Positions 54,490-63,100 of a DNA stretch of 64,000 nt are shown here, one piece after another. Origin of the DNA: Streptomyces sp. CB02009 (lineage in GTDB: Bacteria > Actinomycetota > Actinomycetes > Streptomycetales > Streptomycetaceae); NCBI RefSeq assembly GCF_001905825.1, contig NZ_LIVV01000003.1, positions 726,956 through 790,955 of the forward strand. The letters run 5' to 3'. Each line of letters starts with the position of its first letter. The first letter of the stretch is position 1. The translations under genes and the position numbers were made by a program. A model generated the notes under the pieces. It did no database searches, was not told the origin of the DNA, and saw only the letters and a list, made by a program, of their open reading frames with translations.

Positions 54490-55308
54490 ATGGGAGGTAC
54501 CGCACCCGCCCTCGAGGTGACGGACCTGACGGCGGGATACGGACCGGTACACGCGTTGCGGCAGGTGTCGCTGACCGTGCCGGCGGGTGAGGTCGTCACC
54601 GTCCTCGGGGCCAACGGGGCCGGCAAGTCGACGCTGCTGCGGGCGGTCTCGCGCACCCTCCGGTTCCACGGCGGCGCCGTGGTGTCCGGCACGGTGAGCC
54701 GCGACGGCCGGCCCCTCGACGGCCTGCCGCCCGACCGCGTCGTCGCGGCCGGCGTCTCCCAGGTGCCCGAGGGCCGCCAGGTCTTCGCCCGGATGACCGT
54801 CGAGGACAACCTGCGCGCCGGGGCGCTCGGCAGCCGCGGCGGACGGTCGGCCAGGGCCGCCTCGCTCCGCCGGGTCCACGAGCTCTTCCCGGTGCTCGCG
54901 GAGCGGGCCCGCCAGCCCGCCGGGCTGCTCTCCGGCGGCGAACAGCAGATGCTGGCCGTCGGCCGCGCCCTGATGGCCTCGCCCGGCCTGCTCCTGCTCG
55001 ACGAGCCCTCGCTCGGGCTCGCCCCGCTGATGGCGGCCCGGATCGCGGACGCCGTCCGGGAGATCAACGCCCAGGGCACCGCGGTGCTGCTCGTCGAGCA
55101 GAACGCGGCGCTCGCCCTGCGGCTCGCCTCCCGCGCCTACGTCCTGGAGGTCGGCGAGGTCACCCTCTCGGGCCCGGCCGACGAACTCGCCGCCTCCGAC
55201 GAGGTGCGCCGCCGCTACCTGGGCGTGGTCGACGAGGACGCCGCCGCCGACGCGGCCCGCGCCCGCGCCACGCACCCGGTCCTGTCCCGCTGGGAGGAAG
55301 CCCGATGA
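54490..55308 (+). CDS. livF: Branched-chain amino acid ABC transporter, ATPase LivF
   Basis: 272 residues. Walker A GANGAGKST, signature LSGGEQQML, Walker B LLLLDEPSLGLAPLM and switch His replaced by Gln in LLVEQNA, which is normal for LivF. AAAAGGGGAACC precedes the ATG. First gene of the five-gene operon livF-G-H-M-K; the order with LivF first and binding protein last is less common than in E. coli. The stop overlaps livG by four bases. Confidence 0.93.
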   Translation: MGGTAPALEVTDLTAGYGPVHALRQVSLTVPAGEVVTVLGANGAGKSTLLRAVSRTLRFHGGAVVSGTVSRDGRPLDGLPPDRVVAAGVSQVPEGRQVFARMTVEDNLRAGALGSRGGRSARAASLRRVHELFPVLAERARQPAGLLSGGEQQMLAVGRALMASPGLLLLDEPSLGLAPLMAARIADAVREINAQGTAVLLVEQNAALALRLASRAYVLEVGEVTLSGPADELAASDEVRRRYLGVVDEDAAADAARARATHPVLSRWEEAR

Positions 55309-56135
55309 CCGCGCCTCTCCCGCAGCCCCCGACGCTGCCCGAGCCCGCTGCCCCCGCCCCCGACGTCCCCGCCCTCGAAGTCCGCGACCTCACCGTCCGC
55401 TTCGCCGGCCTCACCGCCCTCGACGCCGTCGGCTTCACCGTCCGGCCCGGCACCGTGCACGCCCTCATCGGACCCAACGGCGCCGGGAAGTCCACCTGCT
55501 TCAACGTCCTGTCCGGTGTCTACCGGGCCACCGAGGGCTCCGTCCGCCTCGGCCCGCACGAGCTGACCGCCCTGCCCCCGCACCGGATCGCGGACCTCGG
55601 CGTCGGCCGGATCTTCCAGAACCTGGCCCTGCCGCCCCGCGCCACCGTCGAGGACAGCCTGATGCTCGGCCGCCACCGGCTGACCCGCACGGGCTTCGTC
55701 GCCGCCGGGCTCCGCCTCCCGTCCGCCGCCCGCGAGGAGGCGCGCCACCGCGCCCGGGTCCGGGAGATCGCCGCCTTCGTCGGTCTGGAGCAGCAGCTCG
55801 CGCGGCCGGCGGGCTCGCTCCCGTACGGGCAGCAGAAGCTGGCCGAACTGGCCCGCGCCCTCTGCATGGAGCCGAAGCTGCTGCTCCTCGACGAGCCCGT
55901 CGCCGGGATGACCGCCGACGAGCGGCGCCGCACCGCGTCGGTCATCGCCGGGGTCCGCGACAGCCTCGGGATCTCGGTGCTCCTCGTCGAGCACGACATG
56001 GGCCTGGTGATGCGGCTCGCCGACTCCGTCACCGTCCTCGACTTCGGCCGCCGGATCGCGGACGGGGCACCCGCCGACGTCCAGAACGACCCGGCGGTCG
56101 TCCGCGCCTACCTCGGAGAGGAGTCCGCCGCGTGA
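55305..56135 (+). CDS. livG: Branched-chain amino acid ABC transporter, ATPase LivG
   Basis: 276 residues. Walker A GPNGAGKST, Walker B LLLLDEPVAGMTADE, switch LLVEHDMGLVM and the LivG-type GRIFQNLALPPRATVEDSLMLG. The signature region is SLPYGQQKLAELARAL, with YG in place of SG. The N-terminal ~20 residues are Pro/Ala-rich. It pairs with LivF under the LivHM membrane dimer. Overlaps livF and livH by four bases each. Confidence 0.92.
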   Translation: MTAPLPQPPTLPEPAAPAPDVPALEVRDLTVRFAGLTALDAVGFTVRPGTVHALIGPNGAGKSTCFNVLSGVYRATEGSVRLGPHELTALPPHRIADLGVGRIFQNLALPPRATVEDSLMLGRHRLTRTGFVAAGLRLPSAAREEARHRARVREIAAFVGLEQQLARPAGSLPYGQQKLAELARALCMEPKLLLLDEPVAGMTADERRRTASVIAGVRDSLGISVLLVEHDMGLVMRLADSVTVLDFGRRIADGAPADVQNDPAVVRAYLGEESAA

Positions 56136-57022
56136 GCACCTTCGCCGAGTTCCTGATCAACGGCATCTCACTGGGCTCGATCTACGCCCTCATCGCCCTC
56201 GGTTTCGTGGTCATCTTCCGGGCCACCGAGGTCGTCAACTTCGCCCATGCCTCCCTCCTCCTCGCCGGCGGCTACGTCACCGCCGTCCTGCACGACGAGA
56301 TCGGCTTCTGGCCCGCCCTGCTCGCCGGCATCGCGGGCGCGGCGGTGGTCGGCGCGGCCGTCGAGTTCTTCGTGATGCGCCGCCACCGGGGCTCCGACCA
56401 CAGCGTCCTCGCCATCGTCACCATCGGCGTCGACATCCTCCTCGCCACCGAGCTGACCCGCCGGATCGGCACCGACATCCTCGCCCTCGGCGATCCGTGG
56501 GGGGACGCCGTCGTGACCGTCGGCGGGGTCACCGTCGCGGAGACCCGGATCGCCGCGCTGCTGGCGGCGGCCCTCCTCATCACCGCGTTCCTGCTCGCCT
56601 TCCGGTACACCTCCTGGGGCGTCGCCATGCGGGCGGCCGCCGAGAACCAGGAGACCGCCGCCCTCATGGGCATCCGGCTCGGCCGGGTCTCGATCGGCGC
56701 CTGGGCGGTCGCCGGCGGTCTCGCCGCCGTCGCCGCGCTCTTCCTCACCGTCTTCCCGACCCCGGGACTCGAACGGGCCACCTCGCTCGCCGCGCTCAAG
56801 GCCTTCCCGGCCGCCATCCTCGGTGGCCTCGACTCCACCACGGGCGCCCTCGTCGGCGGGCTCCTCGTCGGCGTCACCGAGTCCCTCGCCACCGGCTACC
56901 AGAGCGACCTGGCGTTCCTCGGCCGGGGGATCGGCGACCTGGCCCCGTATCTCGTCATGGTCGCGGTGCTCCTGATCCGCCCGGCCGGACTCTTCGGCAC
57001 GAAGGAGCTCGCCCGTGTCTGA
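56132..57022 (+). CDS. livH: Branched-chain amino acid ABC transporter, permease LivH
   Basis: 296 residues, about eight membrane spans. LivH landmarks: GISLGSIYALIALGFVVIFRATEVVNFAHASLLLAGGYV, then AAAENQETAALMGI and KAFPAAILGGLDSTTGALVGGLLVGVTE, the ATPase-contact loop. GTG start overlaps the livG stop; the gene overlaps livM by eight bases. Confidence 0.92.
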   Translation: MSTFAEFLINGISLGSIYALIALGFVVIFRATEVVNFAHASLLLAGGYVTAVLHDEIGFWPALLAGIAGAAVVGAAVEFFVMRRHRGSDHSVLAIVTIGVDILLATELTRRIGTDILALGDPWGDAVVTVGGVTVAETRIAALLAAALLITAFLLAFRYTSWGVAMRAAAENQETAALMGIRLGRVSIGAWAVAGGLAAVAALFLTVFPTPGLERATSLAALKAFPAAILGGLDSTTGALVGGLLVGVTESLATGYQSDLAFLGRGIGDLAPYLVMVAVLLIRPAGLFGTKELARV

Positions 57023-58157
57023 GACTCTCGCCCGGAGCGGCCTGCGGGTCGGCAGCCCCGCGGTGTACGGCGGGGCCGCCGCCTGCCTCGTCCTCCTCGT
57101 CCTGCCCTTCTACCTGGACCGGTTCTGGCTCCAGGCCGGCCTGTTCGCGATGGCCGCCGCCATCGGCGCGATCGGCATCAACCTGCTGACCGGCGCCACC
57201 GGACAGCTCTCGATGGGACACGCCTTCTTCCTCGCCGTCGGCGCCTACGGCTACTGCGCCTTCGCCGGGGACGGCACCGACGGGCTCGCCGGACTCGGCC
57301 TGCCCGGCTGGCTCGCCGCCGTCCTCGCCGTCGCCCTCTCGGGCCTGACCGGCGGGGTGTTCAGCCCGATCGCGGGGCGGCTGCGGGGCGCGTACCTGGG
57401 CATCGCCACCCTCGCGCTGATCTTCATCGGGCAGCACGTGCTCTTCAACGCCCATGACCTCACGGGCGGCTTCAACGGTCGCGCGGTCCCGCCGCTCACC
57501 CTCTTCGGGCTGACCTTCGACGACACCGAACTCCTCGTCGCCCAGGTGCCGTTCGGGGCGGTGGAGAAGCTCTGGTACCTCGGTCTCGTGCTGCTCCTCG
57601 GCGGGGTGCTCTTCGCCCGCGGCGTCCTCCGGGGCCGCCCCGGACGGGCGATGAACGCCATCCGCGACCACCGGATCGCCGCCGGAGTGATGGGCATCCC
57701 GGTCGCCCGCTACCGCGGCGCCGTCTTCGTCCTGTCCTCCATGTACGCGGGCCTCGCGGGCGTCCTGCTCGCCCTGGTCTTCCAGCGCACGGTGCCGGAG
57801 TACTTCGGCATGGCGCTCTCCCTCGAGTACCTCGCCATGATCGTCATCGGCGGTCTCGGCTCGGTCGCGGGAGCGGTCGCCGGAGGCGTCTTCGTCTCGC
57901 TCCTGCCCCAGATCCTGAACCGCTACAGCGACGCGCTGCCGCTGGTCTCCGCCCCGGGAACGGGCGGCATCGCACCGGGGGAGGCCGCGCGCTACCTGTA
58001 CGGCGCCGCCGTCGTCGCGGTGGTCCTGTTCCTGCCCGGAGGCCTGGCCCGGCTGGCCGCCCGAAGGCCCGGAAGAGCCGGAAGCACCGGCACCCCCAAG
58101 ACCCCCATGCACACCCCGAACACCCCGAACACCCCCAACACCCCGCCCACCACCTAA
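57015..58157 (+). CDS. livM: Branched-chain amino acid ABC transporter, permease LivM
   Basis: 380 residues. NLLTGATGQLSMGHAFFLAVGAY at the start of the domain and GRAMNAIRDHRIAAGVMGIPVARYRGAVF as the ATPase-contact loop identify LivM. Its C-terminal ~20 residues are an unusual Thr/Pro/Asn repeat (PNTPNTPNTP) produced by four short direct repeats at the gene end, absent from typical homologues. Starts eight bases inside livH. Confidence 0.9.
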   Translation: MSETLARSGLRVGSPAVYGGAAACLVLLVLPFYLDRFWLQAGLFAMAAAIGAIGINLLTGATGQLSMGHAFFLAVGAYGYCAFAGDGTDGLAGLGLPGWLAAVLAVALSGLTGGVFSPIAGRLRGAYLGIATLALIFIGQHVLFNAHDLTGGFNGRAVPPLTLFGLTFDDTELLVAQVPFGAVEKLWYLGLVLLLGGVLFARGVLRGRPGRAMNAIRDHRIAAGVMGIPVARYRGAVFVLSSMYAGLAGVLLALVFQRTVPEYFGMALSLEYLAMIVIGGLGSVAGAVAGGVFVSLLPQILNRYSDALPLVSAPGTGGIAPGEAARYLYGAAVVAVVLFLPGGLARLAARRPGRAGSTGTPKTPMHTPNTPNTPNTPPTT

Positions 58158-58174
58158 CCCTCAGGGGAGGCACG

Positions 58175-59440
58175 ATGAACCACCGACGACAGGCCGTGCG
58201 GGGCCTGGCCGCCGCGCTCGCCGCACTGGTCGCCCTCACCGCCGCCGGATGCAGCTCGAAGGCTAAGACCGGCGACGGCAAGCAGACCGGCGCGGGCGGG
58301 GTGAAGACCGGCGAGGGCGTCACCGACAAGACGATCTCGCTCGGCGCGCTCACCGACATGACCGGCGTGTACGCCACCCTCGGCAAGAGCGTCACCCAGG
58401 CCCAGCAGCTGTACGTGAAGCAGGTCAACGCCGCCGGCGGGATCTGCGGCCGGCAGCTGGAGCTGACGGTCCGCGACCACGGCTACGACCCGCAGAAGGC
58501 TCTCGCCGCCTACACCGAACTGGAGCCGAAGGTCGTCGGCTTCACCCAGTTCATCGGCTCCCCGTTCGTCGCCGCCGTCAAGCCCCGGGTGGACGTCAAG
58601 GACAAGGGCCTCGTCCTCCCGCAGGCCTGGTCGGCCTCGCTGCTCGGCTCCCCGTACATCCGGGTCCTGGGCGCCACGTACGACGTCGAGACCATCAACG
58701 CCGTCGACTTCCTCCTCAAGGAGAAGGGCCTGAAGTCGGGTGACAAGCTCGGCCACGTCTACTTCGAGGGCGACTACGGCGAGAACGCCCTCAAGGGCTC
58801 GAAGTACGCGGCGGAGAAGGCCGGACTCACGGTCGTCGAGCAGAAGATCAAGCCCACCGACAACGACATGTCGGCGCAGGTCGCGGCGCTCAAGCAGGCC
58901 GGGGTCAAGGCCGTCGTCATCAGTGCCGGCCCCCGCCAGGCCGCCTCCCTCGTCGGGGTCGCCGCCGCCACCGGCCTCCGGGTCCCCGTCGTCGGCAACA
59001 ACTCCGCCTTCGCGCCGCAGCTCCTCGGCACCCAGGCCGGTCCCGCCCTGGAGAAGATGTACTGGTTCGCCTCCCCGAGCCTCCCCATCGGCGCGGACAC
59101 CCCGACCGCGAAGAAGCTCGTCGCGGACTATCAGGCCGCCTACCCGGGCGACTCCCTCGACAACGGCATCGTCGCCGGCTGGACCGCGGCGAGCGTCTTC
59201 GGCGAGGCCCTGAAGAAGGCATGCGCGAGCAAGGACCTCACCCGTGACGGCGTCGACAAGGCGCTCCTGACGCTGACGTCCTACGACGCCGGCTTCGGGA
59301 TGAGCCACAACCTCGGCGACCCCAAGGCCCCGTCGTCCCGGGAGTCCGTCATCATCCAGCCCGACAAGAAGGTCCCCGGCGGCATGCGCACCGTCCGGCA
59401 GCCCTTCGTCGCGGACGCCGCGACGTCGTACACCCCGTAA
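58175..59440 (+). CDS. livK: Branched-chain amino acid ABC transporter, binding lipoprotein LivK
   Basis: 421 residues. Lipoprotein signal with lipobox AAGC, then a Gly/Lys-rich spacer (KAKTGDGKQTGAGG), then a type I periplasmic binding protein: ISLGALTDMTGVYATLGKSVTQAQQLYVKQVNAAGGICGRQLELTVRDHGYDPQKA. Near relatives bind leucine, short amides, urea or aromatic acids. In this operon and beside a PucR regulator, a nitrogenous substrate is likely. GGGGAGG lies 5 nt before the ATG. Confidence 0.92.
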   Translation: MNHRRQAVRGLAAALAALVALTAAGCSSKAKTGDGKQTGAGGVKTGEGVTDKTISLGALTDMTGVYATLGKSVTQAQQLYVKQVNAAGGICGRQLELTVRDHGYDPQKALAAYTELEPKVVGFTQFIGSPFVAAVKPRVDVKDKGLVLPQAWSASLLGSPYIRVLGATYDVETINAVDFLLKEKGLKSGDKLGHVYFEGDYGENALKGSKYAAEKAGLTVVEQKIKPTDNDMSAQVAALKQAGVKAVVISAGPRQAASLVGVAAATGLRVPVVGNNSAFAPQLLGTQAGPALEKMYWFASPSLPIGADTPTAKKLVADYQAAYPGDSLDNGIVAGWTAASVFGEALKKACASKDLTRDGVDKALLTLTSYDAGFGMSHNLGDPKAPSSRESVIIQPDKKVPGGMRTVRQPFVADAATSYTP

Positions 59441-59455
59441 GGGGGGCCGGCTGGA

Positions 59456-60286
59456 TCAGCCCGGGTCCCGGTCCGCGAAGCCCGTCCGCCAGGACGGGTG
59501 GGCCGGGGCCCAGCCCAGGGCCCGGGCCCTGGCGTTCACCGCGCCCCGGGCCCAGGCCGCCCCGCCGTCGCTCCGCGCCGGGGCCGGCACCTCCAGGGCC
59601 TCGGCGAGCACCGGCAGCCAGATGTGGCCGGGCGCGGGCTCGTCGTCCACCACGTTGTACGCGCCCGAGGGCCACGTCAGAGCCCGCACGGCCGCCTCGG
59701 CCGCGTCGGCCACGTGCACGAAGGAGCTCACCGCGTCGTCTGCCGCCGTGCTCCCGAGGAACCGGGCCGCCGGGTCCCCGGCGGCCACGGCGCCGCCCGG
59801 GGCGTACCAGGTGCCGGGGCCGTAGAGGATCCCGTACCGCAGCACGACCGCCTCGGGGAGCTCGGCGACCGTCTCCTCCAAGGCCCGCACCCCGGCGACG
59901 ATCCGCGACCTGGGCGGCTCGTCCGTCGGGTCGAGCGGTACGGACTCGTCGGCGGGCCCGTCGCCGGGGGCGTACGCCCAGCTGATCGACTGCGCGACGA
60001 TCCGGCCGACGCCGGCCCCCCGCGCCGCGTCCACCAGGTTCCGGGTGCCCTCGACCCGTACGCGGTTGTTCGCGTTCCCGTCCGCCGCGCCCAGGTCCGT
60101 GAGCTGATGGACCACGGCGTCCGGCGCCGCCTCGGCCACCGCGCGGCGGACCGCCCCGGCGTCCAGCACGTCCACGGGGCGCGGACCGCGCCGGGACAGG
60201 CCCACGACCTCGTGGCCGGCCGCTTCCAGACGCGGCACGAGCTGACGGCCGACGGCGCCCGTGGCGCCCGCTACCAGTACACGCAT
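59456..60286 (-). CDS. NAD(P)-dependent extended-SDR epimerase/reductase family protein
   Basis: 276 residues. NAD-binding GATGAVGRQLV at the N-terminus. The usual catalytic YxxxK is not clear; the region RIVAQSISWAYAPGD corresponds to the Ser/Tyr strand of atypical SDRs, so catalysis is uncertain. C-terminal SGAYNVVDDEPAPGHIWLPVLAEAL is typical of the sugar-epimerase-like subgroup. The true start is ATG 60286; an upstream ATG would add 24 unlikely residues. Convergent to livK with a 15-bp gap. Confidence 0.87.
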   Translation of the reverse strand: MRVLVAGATGAVGRQLVPRLEAAGHEVVGLSRRGPRPVDVLDAGAVRRAVAEAAPDAVVHQLTDLGAADGNANNRVRVEGTRNLVDAARGAGVGRIVAQSISWAYAPGDGPADESVPLDPTDEPPRSRIVAGVRALEETVAELPEAVVLRYGILYGPGTWYAPGGAVAAGDPAARFLGSTAADDAVSSFVHVADAAEAAVRALTWPSGAYNVVDDEPAPGHIWLPVLAEALEVPAPARSDGGAAWARGAVNARARALGWAPAHPSWRTGFADRDPG

Positions 60287-60344
60287 GAGCCCAGGGTAGA
60301 AGATCTTCACGTCCCCGAAACATCGCGGTGTGAAGCTCGGGCCC

Positions 60345-61346
60345 ATGACCGCACGCATCGAGGAGAACCGCTCCCACGCCCGCCTCCCTGACCTGCTGGC
60401 CGCCTACCACCTGGCCAACCAGGCCGAGAAGGGGACGGCGGTGGAGGCGGTCGCCCAGCTCCCCGCCGTATACCGTGCCGAGGCCGAGGACCCGGCCGGC
60501 GCCTTCGCCGCCGACACGGTGCTGCTCGCCACCCCGCCCGGTGAGGACCTCCCGGCCGGCTGCGTCGTCCTCAAGGCCCCGTACGAGGGCCGGGCGCCCG
60601 AGATCAAGCGGCTCTGGGTCGCGCCGGAGGCCCGGCGGCAGGGCCTCGCGAAGGCTCTCATGGCCGAGGCCCTGCGGCGGGCGGCGGCCTCCGGCGCCGG
60701 GGCCGTACGCCTCACCGTCTGGAACTGGCGGGAGGAGCCCCTGGCCCTCTACCGAGCCCTGGGCTTCGAGACGGTCGCCTCCTGGGACGAGCGGCCCGAC
60801 CTCCTGTGCCTGGAGAAGCCCTTCGACGCCATCGAGCGCCTCACCTCCGACGCCGTCCGCGCGCACGCCTCCGACGGTCTCGCCGCGCTGCTCCTCGACG
60901 CCGTGGACTCGGGCGCCTCCGTCGGCTTCCTGGCGTCCCTCACGGCCTCCGAGGCGGCCGCCTGGTGGACGCGCGTCGCCGAGGAGGCCGCCGGCGGGGT
61001 ACGGGACGTCTGGGCGGCCCACGGCCCCGACGGGAGCCTCACCGGCGTCGTCACCCTGGTCCGCGGCGGCGCGGCCAACGGCGCGCACCGCGGCGAGATC
61101 GCCCGCCTCCTGGTGCACCGCTCGGCCCGCGGCAGAGGCCTCGGCCGGCGGCTGCTCGCCACGGCCGAGGCCCACGCCGCGGCCACCGGCCTCGGCCTGC
61201 TCGTCCTGGACACCCAGACCGACAGCCCGGCCGAGCGCCTCTACCGGGGCACGGGCTGGACGGCCGCCGGCACGATCCCGGACTTCGCCGCCGACCCGGC
61301 GGGCGTCCTGAGGGCGACCACGCTCTACTACAAGCGCCTCGGCTAG
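60345..61346 (+). CDS. Double-domain GNAT acetyltransferase
   Basis: 333 residues with two GNAT folds. The N-terminal domain (~10-160) has APEARRQGLAKALMAEAL as acetyl-CoA loop and ALYRALGFETVASW as the closing strand. The C-terminal domain (~170-330) has HRSARGRGLGRRLLATAEAHA and ERLYRGTGWTAAGTIPDFA. The tandem form resembles mycothiol synthase, but conserved mycothiol-site residues cannot be checked by eye. ATG 60345 is used; GTG 60330 would add five residues. It ends at a perfect palindromic terminator. Confidence 0.85.
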   Translation: MTARIEENRSHARLPDLLAAYHLANQAEKGTAVEAVAQLPAVYRAEAEDPAGAFAADTVLLATPPGEDLPAGCVVLKAPYEGRAPEIKRLWVAPEARRQGLAKALMAEALRRAAASGAGAVRLTVWNWREEPLALYRALGFETVASWDERPDLLCLEKPFDAIERLTSDAVRAHASDGLAALLLDAVDSGASVGFLASLTASEAAAWWTRVAEEAAGGVRDVWAAHGPDGSLTGVVTLVRGGAANGAHRGEIARLLVHRSARGRGLGRRLLATAEAHAAATGLGLLVLDTQTDSPAERLYRGTGWTAAGTIPDFAADPAGVLRATTLYYKRLG

Positions 61347-61354
61347 CCCGGGGG

Positions 61355-61400
61355 GACGGGAAGGGCCCCGGAGGCGATCGCCTCCGGGGCCCTTCCCGTC
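61355..61400. terminator. 46-bp perfect palindrome, bidirectional terminator
   Basis: Two 23-nt halves are exact reverse complements with no loop (centre GCGATCGC; outer bases GACGGG and CCCGTC). It lies in the 69-bp gap between the convergent GNAT and pssA genes, 9 bp from one stop and 16 bp from the other. Such loop-free hairpins are typical terminators of streptomycetes. Confidence 0.85.
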
Positions 61401-61415
61401 TGTACGTGTCCTGCG

Positions 61416-62288
61416 CTACGGCAGCTGAGCCGCCCGCGCCTCCCGGCTCTCACGCCGGTTGCCGCGGAAGGTGTTCACCCGGCGGGCCGTCGCGAAGAGG
61501 GGGATCACGGCGCCCATCACGACCTGGAGCGCGCACCCGGTCTGGAGCAGGAACTGCCCGCCCGGAGCGTCGAAGGCCCAGGCCGCCAGCATGCCCATCG
61601 CGCCGACGATCCAGCTGAGCATCGCCACCGCGAGGATGCCGCGCGGCTTGGGGTACTCGACCCGGCTCACCATCAGCCAGGCGACACCGATGATCGCGAG
61701 CAGCGTCGGGATGAACGGCAGCTCGAGCAGCACGATCGAGACCACCGTCAGCGCGCCGAAGGGGCTCGGCATGCCCTGGAACATGCCGTCCTTCATGGTC
61801 ACGCAGGAGAATCTCGCCAGCCGCAGCACCACCGCGAGCAGCACCACGATCGCGGCGACCGCCGAGACCTTCTGCTGCGCGCCCGGCGTGACCATGCCGT
61901 ACACGAGTACGAAGTAGGCAGGGGCCAGACCGAAGCTGATCAGGTCCGAGAGGTTGTCGAGCTCGGCGCCCATCGGGGAGGAGCGCAGCTTGCGCGCCAC
62001 GATGCCGTCGAACAGGTCGAAGATCGCCGCGGCCAGCATCAGGATCACGGCGGTGGCGGCGCTGTTGCGCGCCATACCGGTCTCCGTGCTGCCCGTGAGG
62101 TGCGGGATGAGGATGCCCGTGGTGGTGAAGTACACCGCCATGAACCCGCACGTGGCGTTACCGAGCGTGAGGGCGTCCGCTATGGACAGCCTCAACGACA
62201 GCGGCATCTCCTCGGCCTCTTCGGACCCTTCCGCGTCGGTGCCGGCGACCCAGTCGGCGGCCCGTGTGTCGGGATCAATCACGGTCAA
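61416..62288 (-). CDS. pssA: CDP-diacylglycerol--serine O-phosphatidyltransferase
   Basis: 290 residues with the CDP-alcohol phosphotransferase signature DG-x2-AR-x8-G-x3-D-x3-D in DGIVARKLRSSPMGAELDNLSD. Six to eight membrane spans follow an acidic N-terminal segment (~1-28). It makes phosphatidylserine from CDP-diacylglycerol and serine. It overlaps psd by 14 bases and is translated after it, so phosphatidylethanolamine is made by one operon. Confidence 0.94.
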   Translation of the reverse strand: MTVIDPDTRAADWVAGTDAEGSEEAEEMPLSLRLSIADALTLGNATCGFMAVYFTTTGILIPHLTGSTETGMARNSAATAVILMLAAAIFDLFDGIVARKLRSSPMGAELDNLSDLISFGLAPAYFVLVYGMVTPGAQQKVSAVAAIVVLLAVVLRLARFSCVTMKDGMFQGMPSPFGALTVVSIVLLELPFIPTLLAIIGVAWLMVSRVEYPKPRGILAVAMLSWIVGAMGMLAAWAFDAPGGQFLLQTGCALQVVMGAVIPLFATARRVNTFRGNRRESREARAAQLP

Positions 62289-62931
62289 TGCGAGTCACCC
62301 CCGCTGTGGTGGCCTGGCCGACCTCGACGGCGACCTCGACACCCTCGGGGAGGTAGATGTCGACGCGCGAGCCGAAGCGGATCAGACCGATGCGGTCACC
62401 CTGCTCGACCTTGGTCCCCTGCGGGATGTACGGCACGATGCGCCGGGCGACGGCGCCCGCGATCTGCACCATCTCGATGTCGCCGAGCTCGGTGTCGAAG
62501 TGCCAGACAACGCGCTCGTTGTTCTCGCTCTCCTTGTTGAACGCCGGGACGAACCCGCCGGGAACGTGCTCCACGGACGTCACGGTGCCGGCCAGCGGCG
62601 CGCGGTTGACGTGGACGTTCAGCGGGCTCATGAAGATGGCGACCCGGGTGCGCCCGTCCTTCCACGGCATGATGCTCTGCACCACACCGTCGGCGGGGGA
62701 GATGACCCGGCCCTGAGCGATCTCACGCTCGGGGTCGCGGAAGAACCACAGCATGCCGGCCGCGAGCGCGGTGGTCGGCACGGCGATGGCCGCGGCCCGC
62801 CTCGACTTGCGCGCGCGCACGAGGCTGAGCGCCGCGGTGGCGACGGTCGGCAGAAGCCACGGCGATGCTCCGCGCGCAATGCGTACGCCCGTGAGGCTGT
62901 CGCGGTGTGCAGAGGTTTGGCTGTGGGGCAT
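62275..62931 (-). CDS. psd: Phosphatidylserine decarboxylase
   Basis: 218 residues of the short, actinobacterial-type proenzyme. An N-terminal membrane region (~20-70) leads to FFRDPER, VISPADGVV, FMSPLNVHVNRAPLAG and the autocleavage site FGS (Gly187-Ser188), where the pyruvoyl group forms; in longer enzymes this reads LGST. It turns phosphatidylserine into phosphatidylethanolamine. ATG 62931 follows AAGG. First gene of the psd-pssA operon. Confidence 0.93.
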   Translation of the reverse strand: MPHSQTSAHRDSLTGVRIARGASPWLLPTVATAALSLVRARKSRRAAAIAVPTTALAAGMLWFFRDPEREIAQGRVISPADGVVQSIMPWKDGRTRVAIFMSPLNVHVNRAPLAGTVTSVEHVPGGFVPAFNKESENNERVVWHFDTELGDIEMVQIAGAVARRIVPYIPQGTKVEQGDRIGLIRFGSRVDIYLPEGVEVAVEVGQATTAGVTRIDRD

Positions 62932-63100
62932 GGATGACCTTCGTAGCGGATGATGCCGCACTGGCAACGGGGGACGGCGGCTTTCCCTCGATGCTATCGG
63001 TTGCGGGGCGCAACTGGGTAAGCCAGGAACCGAGTCGACGGCCGGAAGACGAACACAGGGTGTGATCTTCTTCGCGGCCGAAACGACTCAAAACCGACAC

